Shown: one piece after another, positions 24,829-33,584 of the stretch
Numbering within the stretch: position 1 is the stretch's first letter
Layout of the letters: every line of letters begins with the position of its first letter
Translations under genes and position numbers: made by a program
NCBI GenBank assembly: GCA_938027595.1
Contig: CALJAK010000012.1
Coordinates: forward strand, 1 to 64,000
Reading direction: 5' to 3'
Source: an uncultured Thermoproteales archaeon
GTDB taxonomy: Archaea; Thermoproteota; Thermoprotei; Thermoproteales; Thermoproteaceae
Length of the DNA stretch: 64,000 nucleotides
The notes under the pieces: generated by a model
What the model saw: the letters and a program-made list of their open reading frames with translations, nothing else
What the model was told of the DNA's origin: nothing
Databases searched by the model: none

Positions 24829-26131
24829 GGCTTTCTATAGACCACCACCTCCAGGAGGTAAGTGACTGACTGAGAGTCCACCACGCGAGTAGCCACCGCC
24901 GTCTGGAGCTTAGGCTCTATGGAAATCCACCTCTTCCAAGTGTTCAACTCAACAGCGCCGAGTGGGGGCACTGGCATCAACGGAACAACGACGAGCGATC
25001 TCAACCCCTGGCCGCTTGACTCTACCCACACCACGGCAAACAGCGCGTCGGCCGGCACATCTACCCAACACGCGGCGCATCTAGCGGTAGAAGTACATCC
25101 ACCGCAGTGATCTACTTTAACAACTCCGGCCCCCCTCCCGGGGTTTAGAGTTATGTCGCTACCCAACTCTATGAATCCAGAGCCTGTATATATCGACAAA
25201 TACCTCACGCCGAGTGCCGGCGTGTTGGAGTCGGCGCTGCATAGAGAGTCGTGGAGGAGCCAGAGTTGGCGACCTCGGAGGGGGAGGAACATGCCAAATG
25301 CCAGAGGTCTGTTAGTTAAATTAAAGCCGTATATGTCGAAAGCGCGTGGGTAATCCACTCTCTGGGCGTATACGACGACTCCGTCTGAATTCAACAAATT
25401 CGCCAACTGACTGTCTAACACATTCACTTGATATATAGAGCCGCTCTCGGCGAGGTTGTACTCTCTGGAATACAATCCACACACGTCGCCGCAGTAAATA
25501 ACTGTAACCACCACCCGACCCCCGGCTGTGGACCTAACCCAAACTCCTGGGGGCACGTCTCTACACATGGGGTTGTCTCTTTGGATTTGAGTTTGTCCAA
25601 TCTTCACGTTGGGGCATATAGTTAAGTTCACTAACGGCCGTATCCTAATGGAGATGTCGTACAAATCCCACTGATTTCCAAAGAAATTCTTCAAAATTGC
25701 GTTGTAGTCCACGGTAACAGCGCCCCCAGCCGGCGTCAACACGCCGAAGCTCACAATTGACGCTTTGTCAATCCCCGTCTCCTCCACAAACGCCTTCTGC
25801 TCGATGTCACACAAGCCCCCCGCTTGAGACGGCGTAGCCGACAGCGATAGCTTGCCGTCGTCTATCTGCGGTTGGTAGAGGGGACGGGGGGCCGACAGCG
25901 TTAAGTCTACAATGCTCCACACTGTCTTTTGACCACTTGCCGTCTTCACTGCAATGTCGCCTTGCGTGAGTACAATTCTGTCTAGCACTTGCTGCGCCAA
26001 ATTCGTCAATTGCGGTTGTTGCGTAATGTTGTACGGGGGGCATGTTGTGGGAGGATGAGGAGAGAGAAGAGTACGAAAGCGAGAAATACGCCGGAGATTA
26101 CCACTACTTCCACAAACTCCACGAAGATCAC
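24825..26131 (-). pseudogene. Secreted pilin-like protein with a G6-tract frameshift near the N-terminus
   Basis: The bulk frame (24825-26009, about 394 aa, starting TNLAQQVLDRIVLTQGD) lacks a membrane signal. Upstream, in the next frame, lies VEFVEVVVISGVFLAFVLF, a typical pilin-like helix, ending LILPQHAP at a run of six G on the plus strand (26035-26040). One extra base there joins the two into a protein of about 432-435 aa. Starts are GTG 26131 or GTG 26122; the latter lies 24 bp from the TATA box. Many beta-strands and Cys pairs (C-x-x-C) suggest an extracellular domain. First gene of the pilin-like operon. Confidence 0.6.
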
Positions 26132-26138
26132 TGTATCG

Positions 26139-26717
26139 TTATTTATATTTTTGCTGTGTGTTTTTGATCACTATGTAGAGGTTGTAGTGGCGGCGGCGCT
26201 TCATGAAACCCAGGGAAACCACGCCTCCGCCCGCCGCGGTTAACAAATCTCCCACGCCGTAGGTGTAGTATAGCCTGACTGCTTTGCGTCCCCACGGCAC
26301 TTCCCACAACCCCGGCGCCGCTTGGCGACCTCTGTCGGGGCGCCACACTGTAGCCACCGTCGTTTTGCCCACTCTCTTGGCTTCTCTCAAGGCTGAGGCA
26401 GCCGCTTCTCTGGGCATGTGGTGCAACACAGCCACTAGGTAAACTACGTCGAACGCTCCGTCTCTGAAGGGCAATAACGTGGCTTCGCACTCTAGAGAAT
26501 CCCCGCCGGGCAGTAGGCGTTTGTCTAAATCGCAGTGCACCACGTAGGAGTGTTGTTGCTGTAAGTACAGAGGCTGCGCCCCTCTGCCCGACCCCACGTC
26601 TAGCGCTCTCTCGCCGAAGTTTCCCAAGTCGGCCACTGGCAGAGGCCGCGTTCTAGTAATTCCATACTCCTCCCCGATGGCTAAATACGCCTCTCTAGCT
26701 CGTTTAGCCCAATACAC
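26139..26717 (-). CDS. Trm9/ABH8-like SAM-dependent methyltransferase
   Basis: A 192-aa class I methyltransferase. Motif I ALDVGSGRGAQ near residues 38-48, acidic loop HCDLDKR near 61, motif IV AFDVVYLVAVLHHM near 87-100; the VLHHM turn and the late GRKAVRLYYTYGVGDL segment are typical of the Trm9/ABH8 group that methylates cm5U to mcm5U at the wobble position. GTG 26717 with a TATA-like gatataaac 24 bp upstream. Divergent from elp3, whose product makes the cm5U precursor, which supports the call. Confidence 0.75.
   Translation of the reverse strand: MYWAKRAREAYLAIGEEYGITRTRPLPVADLGNFGERALDVGSGRGAQPLYLQQQHSYVVHCDLDKRLLPGGDSLECEATLLPFRDGAFDVVYLVAVLHHMPREAAASALREAKRVGKTTVATVWRPDRGRQAAPGLWEVPWGRKAVRLYYTYGVGDLLTAAGGGVVSLGFMKRRRHYNLYIVIKNTQQKYK
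26141..26150 (-). promoter_or_regulatory. TATA box of the pilin-like operon
   Basis: aaatataaat on the minus strand, overlapping the stop codon of the Trm9-like gene and centred 24 bp before GTG 26122. It indicates that the five-gene operon has its own promoter although it follows the methyltransferase on the same strand. Confidence 0.5.
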
Positions 26718-26745
26718 GTATTAAACTGAAAATGTTTATATCTCT
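26718..26745. promoter_or_regulatory. Interlocked divergent promoter of the Trm9-like gene and elp3
   Basis: Between the two GTG starts (26717 minus, 26746 plus) are two AT elements. gtattaaac lies next to the methyltransferase start and about 24 bp before elp3; gtttatatc lies next to elp3 and about 24 bp before the methyltransferase. Each promoter sits in the other's initiation region, so the two genes may be coordinated or mutually exclusive. Confidence 0.45.
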
Positions 26746-28137
26746 GTGGAGAAGCCGCTTCGCTTCGTGCGAGCCGCCAGCGGAGTTCACGTAGTGGCAG
26801 TCATGACGCACCCCGCCCCCTGTCCGGGCAAATGCGTCTTCTGCCCCACCGCCGTAGATACCCCCAAGTCTTACTTGCCCGACAGCCCCGTCGTGCTTAG
26901 GGCTAGAAGAAGCGGCTACGACCCGTATCGCCAGACGGCGGGCAGGCTGTCGTTGTACATAGCCAGCGGGCACGCCCCGAGCAAGATAGAGGCCATAGTG
27001 ATGGGGGGCACATTCACAGCGCTGCCGCGCGGCTATAGAGAGTGGTTCGTGGGGAATATATACAGAGCGTTAAACGACTACCCCCAGTGGGGGACGTCGG
27101 CGTTTGACATAGATTTAGAGTTTGAACAAATGCGTAACGAAGAAGCGCAAATGCGGTTAGTGGCTCTCGCGGTGGAGACTCGCCCGGATTACGTCGAGGG
27201 GGAGGTAGACCACTTGCTCAAATTGGGAGTCACTAGAGTAGAACTCGGCGTTCAGTCCATATACGACGACGTGTTGGAGAGGGTCGAGAGAGGACATAAA
27301 GCCGCCGAGGTGGTCAAAGCGACGCAGTTGTTGAAAGACGCTGGGTACAAGGTATGTTACCACCTCATGCCGGGTCTGCCCGGGTCGGACCCAGACAGAG
27401 ATTTGGAGATGGTTAGAGAAGTCTTCAGAAATCCGGACTACATGCCCGACTGCGTTAAGATATATCCACTGTACGTAGTGCCCGGCACGAAGTTGTATTA
27501 CGAGTGGAAAGCCGGGAGATACAAGTCGTACAACGACAGAGTTTGGCTGGATCTATTGGCAAAGATGTACGCAGAAGTGCCCCGCTGGGCGCGAGTAATG
27601 CGGCTCGGCAGAGACATACCGCTACACCACGTAGTAGACGGCCCCCGCTGGGGCAACATGAGACAAGTAGTCATGCAGCGCATGGAGGCATTGGGGTTGT
27701 CCTGTAGAGAAATCAGATGTAGAGAAGTGGGGATAAGACTAGTCAACAACAAACCCACAGGAGGGGGGGAAGTGTTTATAAAGAAGTTGACTTACGAAGC
27801 CTCAGGCGGCGTGGAGGTCTTCATAGAAGCTGTAAACGCCGAAGATACGCTATACGGCATAGCCAGGTTGAGAATACCCAACGCGCCCCACAAGCTCGAC
27901 CGACGTACTGCCATCGTGAGAGAACTACACGTCTACGGACCGGCGGTGCCGATAGGAGAGAGAAACCAATGGTGGCAACACAAAGGCGTTGGCAAACGAC
28001 TCATGGAAACGGCGGAAGAAACAGCTAAAGAATTCGGCGCAGTGGCTATAGCCGTAATCTCAGGCGTTGGAGCGAGGCGGTATTATCAACAATTGGGCTA
28101 CTGGAGGCGCGGTCCCTACGTGTACAAAGAATTGTAA
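26746..28137 (+). CDS. elp3: Elp3 tRNA carboxymethyluridine synthase (radical SAM + GNAT)
   Basis: A 463-aa tRNA-uridine 5-carboxymethyl synthase. The radical-SAM cluster motif CPGKCVFCP is near residues 26-34, with further radical-SAM motifs MGGTFT and VETRPDY (about 142). A C-terminal GNAT acetyl-CoA domain spans roughly 330-463 (RELHVYGPAV; GVGKRLMETAE). The N-terminal region before the cluster is much shorter than the roughly 70-100 residues in other Elp3 proteins, so the N-terminal tRNA-binding part appears absent or is encoded elsewhere. GTG 26746 fits the promoter spacing. Confidence 0.93.
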   Translation: MEKPLRFVRAASGVHVVAVMTHPAPCPGKCVFCPTAVDTPKSYLPDSPVVLRARRSGYDPYRQTAGRLSLYIASGHAPSKIEAIVMGGTFTALPRGYREWFVGNIYRALNDYPQWGTSAFDIDLEFEQMRNEEAQMRLVALAVETRPDYVEGEVDHLLKLGVTRVELGVQSIYDDVLERVERGHKAAEVVKATQLLKDAGYKVCYHLMPGLPGSDPDRDLEMVREVFRNPDYMPDCVKIYPLYVVPGTKLYYEWKAGRYKSYNDRVWLDLLAKMYAEVPRWARVMRLGRDIPLHHVVDGPRWGNMRQVVMQRMEALGLSCREIRCREVGIRLVNNKPTGGGEVFIKKLTYEASGGVEVFIEAVNAEDTLYGIARLRIPNAPHKLDRRTAIVRELHVYGPAVPIGERNQWWQHKGVGKRLMETAEETAKEFGAVAIAVISGVGARRYYQQLGYWRRGPYVYKEL

Positions 28138-28639
28138 ACCCACCGCCGGGCGTTATGTACAAAGCGCCTATGCCGCCCCTAGCCAGATGCACGAAGAAAA
28201 CGTACGGCGAATATCCAAGAGTGAACCCAGAGAGAGAATATCTCGGCACAGCTCTTTGAAACTAACCACACAGCGCTGCTAGACAAGCTACGGAGTGGCG
28301 CTGATCTCTGAGGGGATTTCGCCGGGGAAAGCAAGTCGACGTACACTCAGCGAGCCACTAGCCAATAATCTTGATAACGTTGATTCGAAACAATTCCGAA
28401 TTCTCCGGCGTTAGCAGAGGTTGTGGTGGCTGGCTCTTTCGCCGGTGTGAACGCCGATTGTTGGACGGTGTACGCACATAGTTGCTCTATACGGATACGT
28501 GATGGGGGAGAAAGCGGAAAAGAGCGTGGAAATCCTCAGAGAAGGCTTGAGTTGGCGCACTTGCGCATCCCGATAACGCGAAAGTGGGGGTTTGGGCGAG
28601 AGAGTTTTGTCTATAGTGGGTGTCGTGGGTCAACTGTCG
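28138..28639 (+). other. About 500 bp without an intact gene; decayed coding-like sequence
   Basis: No intact gene found on either strand. On the plus strand, protein-like stretches hop between frames: one starting MYKAPMPPLARCTKKTYGEY at 28154, then LFETNHTALLDKLRSGADL, then a low-complexity stretch, then VALYGYVMGEKAEKSVEIL near 28480-28540. Each ends in a stop within 20-45 codons. This looks like a gene or genes broken by several frameshifts and stops, but I could not identify the parent family. Random coding-like noise cannot be excluded. No tRNA or other structured RNA was recognised. Confidence 0.35.
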
Positions 28640-30904
28640 TTATTCTATAGAGGTTTCCACTATTGCTCTCCTGCGACGCCTCCGTATGAACCACACTGCG
28701 AACACAGCGGCGGCTGCGCCGCCGGCGATTGCGACGAGAGGCATTGGGTCGAGGCTCCACACTGCTTCGAAAGTCGTGGGGGCGTTAGCTATCGGCATCG
28801 CTGGGTATGTGTAAACAACTCCGGCGATTATGTCCCGCCAGCCGGTGAAGACGTATCGCAGCGGAGGGGGGGTCCCACGCTTCGGTAGGCGTGGGGACCG
28901 CCGCTATTGCAGAACCGGCGTCTGCCCAAACCGCCGGCGGCGCTTGGCCATATCTAGTGACGAAAGTGGCTAGGTACTGCACTTTGGTTAGGTAGGTGAT
29001 ATTGAGCGGTTTGTCCACCTTCGCCCTCAGCGGGATCTCCACGGGTCCTGGGACTCCGTTTATAACCCACTGGCGCAACACAATGCGGACTCCAGCGCTT
29101 TCGCTAATGGGGGTGGGGATAGTGACAACAATCTCGCTATCTCTGTCTGCCCAAGTGGCGTTGGGCGGCTGCGCTACGTAAGCCGGCGGTTTGACCCACA
29201 CTCTGTACTGCGTCCGGTACTTTGGGGTTAGAGTTATCGAGCGGCTTGCCACTCTCTCTATGGCTAAGGCGAATTCTTCTTCAGTGTATTCAAGTCCAGC
29301 CCAACCGGCTAATTTGAGCCTAGTGCCGTTTCTAAAGTCGTACACGTCGGGTGTTTGAAACACTACTCTACTCCCCAAATCTACCCAAGTGGAGGTGGAG
29401 CCATTCACCACTGCGGGCCACTTGGTGGACACTAACACTTGCGTTACGTAGAAACCCTGAGCCGAGATTGGGTAGTGAGATACCTTGGGCTCGCGGCCGC
29501 TGGCAATCGGAGCGCCGAATTGGTCGAACACCACCACCGTCTCTAGTCTCAACCTAGCCGCGTCGTTTATTTGTATAACCGGCGGTAGTATCACTGTGTG
29601 GATTGCAGAAATAGTCGTGGGTTTCTGTACATCAACCGAAATAGTGGGTATGGGCTCCACTATCCTCCCGTCTACCTGCCAATTCGCCAGTCTTAGAAAA
29701 CCTCCGGCGTGTTCAACACGGGGATTTCGACTTGCGGCTCTGTGTAGAACACAGCCACGCCGCTAGCCCAATCCGGCCCCCGCACAAGCGGCGATTTGTA
29801 AACTCTATACTCCAACACGTAGCTTATCTTCAAAGGCTCAGCCAAATCGCCAGTGACGTAGAGAGAGGTTTTCCACCGGCTTACACCTAACGTCGCCGAG
29901 GTATTTATAACGCGGCTCTACATCCACACGACCCACTGGCACAACCAAACGCCGGGAGTCAGACACTTGATACACGTACTCAACTCCGCCGGATTTAACC
30001 ACTACTTCCGCCGGCAGACACTGGCGAGGCGCATCTAAGGAGAGAGTAACTCTAGCCAGTCTGACAGAAGAAGTGGAGTCCCAAGTTTCGTAAACTAGAG
30101 CCCTCCCGTCGTGAGAGAGAGCTAAAGACGTCACTGGACGCCCCACAGAAATCCTAGCCGCTTCGACCACTCAGTCGCCATGTTCAACACAGAACCGCGG
30201 CAAGTGTACACTCTAGACAAGTCCCCCGCCAATTTGTAAACTTCGCCGCCGGCGGTGCCTAAATAAGCAGTCTTCCCGTCTCTACTGTAGACGGCCGCAG
30301 TGACGGGGGCTGGTAGTTTAAACCTCCTCGCCACCGCGCCGTTTCTCACCACAACCACACTGCCGTCTACACCCCCCACGATTACGTCTACGCAGTTAGT
30401 AGCCACAACAGAAGCGTTTAGAACTAGAGAAGTAGCCCAATGGGGGTAGCCATACGGCGTGTGTAAAGACGCCACAGCGCCTTTGTACACTCCGGCAATT
30501 ATCACTGGAGGCAGCGGGAGAGTGAAATTGAGCACTACAGAAAGCCTCTTGGGGAGGACAACGCCGTATTGCCTAAGCGCGTTCAACACGTCGTCTGAAA
30601 GCTCTATGTTAGTAGGCGTGGTGATCTCAATGGGGACCTCCCGCCTCAAGATTTGGTAGACGTAAGGCCGGTTCACTAACGCAAAACAACCGCCGACTGC
30701 GTCGGAAGCGAGGGGGGGATACACAGCCTCCATAGAGTAGAGAACAGAGCCGTCTAACCCCCTCACTTCTACGCCGTTGGGAAACACCACGTAATAAACG
30801 TCGAGAGACTCCGTAGGCACAACGTAAGCAGAAGCGAAAACCGCCAACGACAACAAGACTAGAAACCACATAACGCCATACATGATTCGATATATAGATA
30901 TCAC
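28640..30904 (-). pseudogene. Large cell-surface protein gene broken by four frameshifts
   Basis: Restored, this is one protein of about 755 aa: an N-terminal Sec signal (VMWFLVLLSLAVFASAYV), a beta-propeller-like part (VVVVRNGAVARRFK; SLALSHDGRALVYETWD), several beta-sandwich repeats (YRVWVKPPAYVAQPPNATW), and a C-terminal membrane anchor (MPLVAIAGGAAAAVFAVWF then RRRRRR) ending at TAA 28640-28642. The frame changes near 30150 (one base missing), at an A4/T4 run 29869-29872 (one extra), at 29697-29700 (one missing) and at a G7 run 28866-28872 (one extra); the total length is again a multiple of three. GTG 30904 overlaps the upstream gene's stop (GTGA). Confidence 0.65.
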
Positions 30905-31265
30905 TTACACTTAACAGACGACACGTCGGGCACAACTACGGGCATCACCGGATAACTACTCCCCCCGCCAGTCGCCACGTACAACACCGGCGAAGAGCCG
31001 GGGACGTACCGCTCGTGGAGAGACCCCCTAGCCTCAGCCAACTCGCCGACAGCCGCATACAGCTGGACCGACACAGACTTGCCGGAGGCAGAAACAACCA
31101 AAACGCCGTAAAAATCGTGAGGACCCCCGTTCTGTACACAAATCAAAAAATCCCCCCAGAATCTAAATACGCAGACACGGGGACAACTCTAGAAAACTCC
31201 CTAACGCCCGACGTAAAAGTGAGATAAAGCCAAACGCCTAACGCAAACGCCAAATTAGAAAACAT
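30901..31265 (-). pseudogene. Small membrane/secreted protein with one frameshift
   Basis: ATG 31265 encodes a hydrophobic N-terminus (FSNLAFALGVWLYLTFTSGV) and reads to AYLDSGGIF before TGA. One extra base in the adjacent six-C/six-A runs (31145-31157, plus strand) joins it to LICVQNGGPHDFYGVLVV, which continues to 30901. The product would be about 121 aa with one anchor helix and an extracellular domain. A TATA-like tttattata (31283-31293) lies 21 bp before the ATG. GTGA coupling to the large surface-protein gene makes these two an operon. Confidence 0.5.
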
Positions 31266-31269
31266 AGAG

Positions 31270-31278
31270 AGGAAAAAA
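31270..31278 (-). terminator. Possible T-rich terminator after hisG
   Basis: On the minus strand a run of seven T within cttctttttttcctc follows the hisG stop by about 40 bp. T-rich tracts are the usual archaeal termination signal; it also lies at the start of the next minus-strand gene, so the assignment is tentative. Confidence 0.3.
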
Positions 31279-31315
31279 AGAAGTATAATAAACGTATTTT
31301 TTTAAAATTTTCGCA

Positions 31316-32170
31316 CTATGTAATTAATTTTTCTATTGATGTTATGACTATGTCTTTTGCTCCTGCTTCTTTTAGTTTCATCACTAAGTCTGGCAGTGCG
31401 TCTTCTGGCACTACGCTGAACACTTCGTAACTGTCGCCTTTGGCTAGTTTCGTGACGCTCGGCGCTTCCATGGCGGGTAGAGCGGACAGCACGGCGTCTA
31501 GCTGGTGGCTGGGGACGTTTAGAAAGACCATTTTCCTCCCCTGGGCGGCGTAGTAACCCTGTATGAATGTGGCTAGTTTTTTCGTTAGTTGGTGGTTTAG
31601 GTAGTTGGGGTGTACCACTAAGCGGGCTGTGGTTTCCAACACTGTGGCTATTGGCGTTAGTCCGTGTATTTCTAGCGTAGTGCCGGTGGCTGTGACGTCT
31701 AGTATGGCGTCCGCTATGCCCAACTGTGGCAGTATCTCCACGGAGCCCGTGACTTTCACTACTCTCACTCTCTTCTCCGCCTCGGCGAAGTAATTGTACG
31801 CGATGTTGACGAATTTGGTGGCTACCCGCGCGCCGGGGGGGAGTTCTTCTATTCGCTTCACTCCGCTGGACTTCGGCACCGCCACTACCAAACTCCCGTG
31901 GCCGAATCCCAATTCGACTACTTCAGCCACGTCTGCGCCGGATTCCACAACGTAGTCGTGTCCAGTTACCCCCGCCCAAACTCGGCCAGACTCCACCAGG
32001 TGGGGTATGTCTTCTGGTCTCGCTTTGATTAAGTTCACTTCGCGCCACGTCGTTGGGATCACTAACGCCCTCTCGTCGGAGGCTAACGGCTTTATCCCCA
32101 CGGCCTCCAATAGCCTCAAGGTGGGTTCCTGCAGCCTCCCCTTGGATGGAATCGCCAAGAGGTGTCTCAT
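31316..32170 (-). CDS. hisG: ATP phosphoribosyltransferase, long form
   Basis: First enzyme of histidine synthesis, joining ATP and PRPP. 284 aa, the long HisG form with C-terminal regulatory domain. Visible: LLAIPSKGRLQEPTLRLL at the N-terminus, the PRPP loop LDVTATGTTLEIHGL near residue 155-169, and the ACT-like C-terminal region (about 205-284, with SVVPEDALPDLVMKLKEAG). ATG 32170 overlaps the hisC stop (ATGA), so it is translated with hisC. Confidence 0.95.
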   Translation of the reverse strand: MRHLLAIPSKGRLQEPTLRLLEAVGIKPLASDERALVIPTTWREVNLIKARPEDIPHLVESGRVWAGVTGHDYVVESGADVAEVVELGFGHGSLVVAVPKSSGVKRIEELPPGARVATKFVNIAYNYFAEAEKRVRVVKVTGSVEILPQLGIADAILDVTATGTTLEIHGLTPIATVLETTARLVVHPNYLNHQLTKKLATFIQGYYAAQGRKMVFLNVPSHQLDAVLSALPAMEAPSVTKLAKGDSYEVFSVVPEDALPDLVMKLKEAGAKDIVITSIEKLIT

Positions 32171-33162
32171 AGCGCTTTCAGCAGTCGCTCCATGTGGAGT
32201 CTCGGCGCTAGCGTGAATCTCAGACACGCCGGACAGTGCGGTTTGCCGCCTAGCGTTCTCACAGCTATGCCGGCTTGCCAAAGCCTCTTGGCGACTGCCT
32301 CGGCGTCTTCCAGTATGAGAGTGATGAAGTTCGTGGGGCCCACGTACTTGCGGTGTTTTATCTGGGGGGCCGCCCACTCTCTCACTTCGGTTGTTTCAAC
32401 TACGGCTCTCTCCACGTACGGCCGCCCCACCTCTAGCGCTCTCTCTATCAACTTAGCCGAATGCGCCGATATGGGGTGTGGGAGAGACAACGTCCGGAGT
32501 AGTTTAGTGACTCTGGGCGACGCGGTTACGTAACCCACTCTAGCCCCCGCGAGGCCCCAAGCCTTGGCGAAAGTCCTCACTTCAGCCACGTTGCCATACT
32601 CGTGGAAAGTGGGTCGCCACATGCCGGCGTATTCGGCATATGCGGCGTCTAGTATCACGAGACCGTCGAATCTAGACACCAATTCCTCTACTTCTTTGAC
32701 TAAATGCGCCGTGGGGTTGTTGGGAGAGCAGATGTAGACAGCCGAAGCGCGGGATTTAACCACGGCGTCGACGTCTAGCGAGAGGTCTGGCTCGTACGTC
32801 AACGTCAGGGGGGCGAGACCCACTTGTCTAGCTAGAATTCTCGCCATGCCGTAGGTGGGTTCCACGATGGCTAAGCCGCCGCCCATGTGTACCACCAGCG
32901 TCATGACCAACCGCAGTCCCTCGTCGGCGCCGGCTGTGATTGTAACTGTGTCTCTACCTAGCGAGTGGTACTCCTCTATTTTCCTAGCGAGTTGGAGGTT
33001 GTTGGGGTCGGTGTAGTACTTCAACTCTCTCTCACCCACCTCCGGCGCGATCTCGGCGTAGTACTGGGGCGGTAGGAAGAGATTTTCGTTGAAGTGCATA
33101 CGCAGTATTTCAAACCCCACTTCCGGCTCGTCGTAGGAGAAGTCCAACTCCGGCAGACGCAT
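32167..33162 (-). CDS. hisC: Histidinol-phosphate aminotransferase
   Basis: A PLP fold-type I aminotransferase of 331 aa. MHFNENLFLPP near residue 21 is the HisC-type N-terminal motif, CSPNNPTA near 150 the nucleotide/phosphate-side signature, and the Schiff-base lysine is in FAKAWGLAGARVGYV near 200. Start ATG 33162 has TATA-like ttatataat 22 bp upstream; upstream in-frame codons lie beyond the promoter. Operon with hisG. The same enzyme could serve other imidazole or aromatic substrates. Confidence 0.9.
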   Translation of the reverse strand: MRLPELDFSYDEPEVGFEILRMHFNENLFLPPQYYAEIAPEVGERELKYYTDPNNLQLARKIEEYHSLGRDTVTITAGADEGLRLVMTLVVHMGGGLAIVEPTYGMARILARQVGLAPLTLTYEPDLSLDVDAVVKSRASAVYICSPNNPTAHLVKEVEELVSRFDGLVILDAAYAEYAGMWRPTFHEYGNVAEVRTFAKAWGLAGARVGYVTASPRVTKLLRTLSLPHPISAHSAKLIERALEVGRPYVERAVVETTEVREWAAPQIKHRKYVGPTNFITLILEDAEAVAKRLWQAGIAVRTLGGKPHCPACLRFTLAPRLHMERLLKAL

Positions 33163-33170
33163 GTGGATAG

Positions 33171-33190
33171 ATTTAATAATTATATAAAAC
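33171..33190. promoter_or_regulatory. Divergent hisC/hisI promoter
   Basis: atttaataattatataaaac between the two genes; the ttatataa core is 22 bp from the hisC ATG (33162) and about 17 bp from the hisI GTG (33198). A single AT element appears to serve both directions. Confidence 0.45.
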
Positions 33191-33197
33191 GTTCGGT

Positions 33198-33584
33198 GTG
33201 AGTTGGACGTCGGCGAGACCACTGGCGACTCCCCAAGCGGCTTGGGAAGTGGCTAGTGGACTTAACTACCGCCACATTGAAAACACCGTGGTGGCTGTGG
33301 CGCAAGACGTCGAAACTGGCGAAGTGTTGATGGTGGGGCACATGGATTTCACGGCGGTTGTTTTAACTCTAACTACGGGACTCGCCCACTATTACTCCAC
33401 TTCTAGGAAGAGGATTTGGCTCAAGGGCGAGGCCAGTGGTCATTTCCAGATCGTGAAGGAGTTTAAGACAGATTGCGATGGAGACGCCGTTGTGTTGAAA
33501 GTGGCGCAAGTGGGGGCGGCTTGCCACACTGGCTCGCGTAGTTGTTTCTCCTCGCCGCGTTCAGTCAAGCTCTGGCGTGTTTGA
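33198..33584 (+). CDS. hisI: Phosphoribosyl-AMP cyclohydrolase
   Basis: A 128-aa enzyme opening the adenine ring of PR-AMP in histidine synthesis. Conserved [18 protein letters not shown] near residues 64-81 and the metal-binding DCDGDAVVL with the cysteine-containing [12 protein letters not shown] near 92-117. No fused HisE (pyrophosphohydrolase) domain. GTG 33198 start. Its 3' end overlaps the convergent hisH by 20 bp. Confidence 0.94.
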   Translation: MSWTSARPLATPQAAWEVASGLNYRHIENTVVAVAQDVETGEVLMVGHMDFTAVVLTLTTGLAHYYSTSRKRIWLKGEASGHFQIVKEFKTDCDGDAVVLKVAQVGAACHTGSRSCFSSPRSVKLWRV

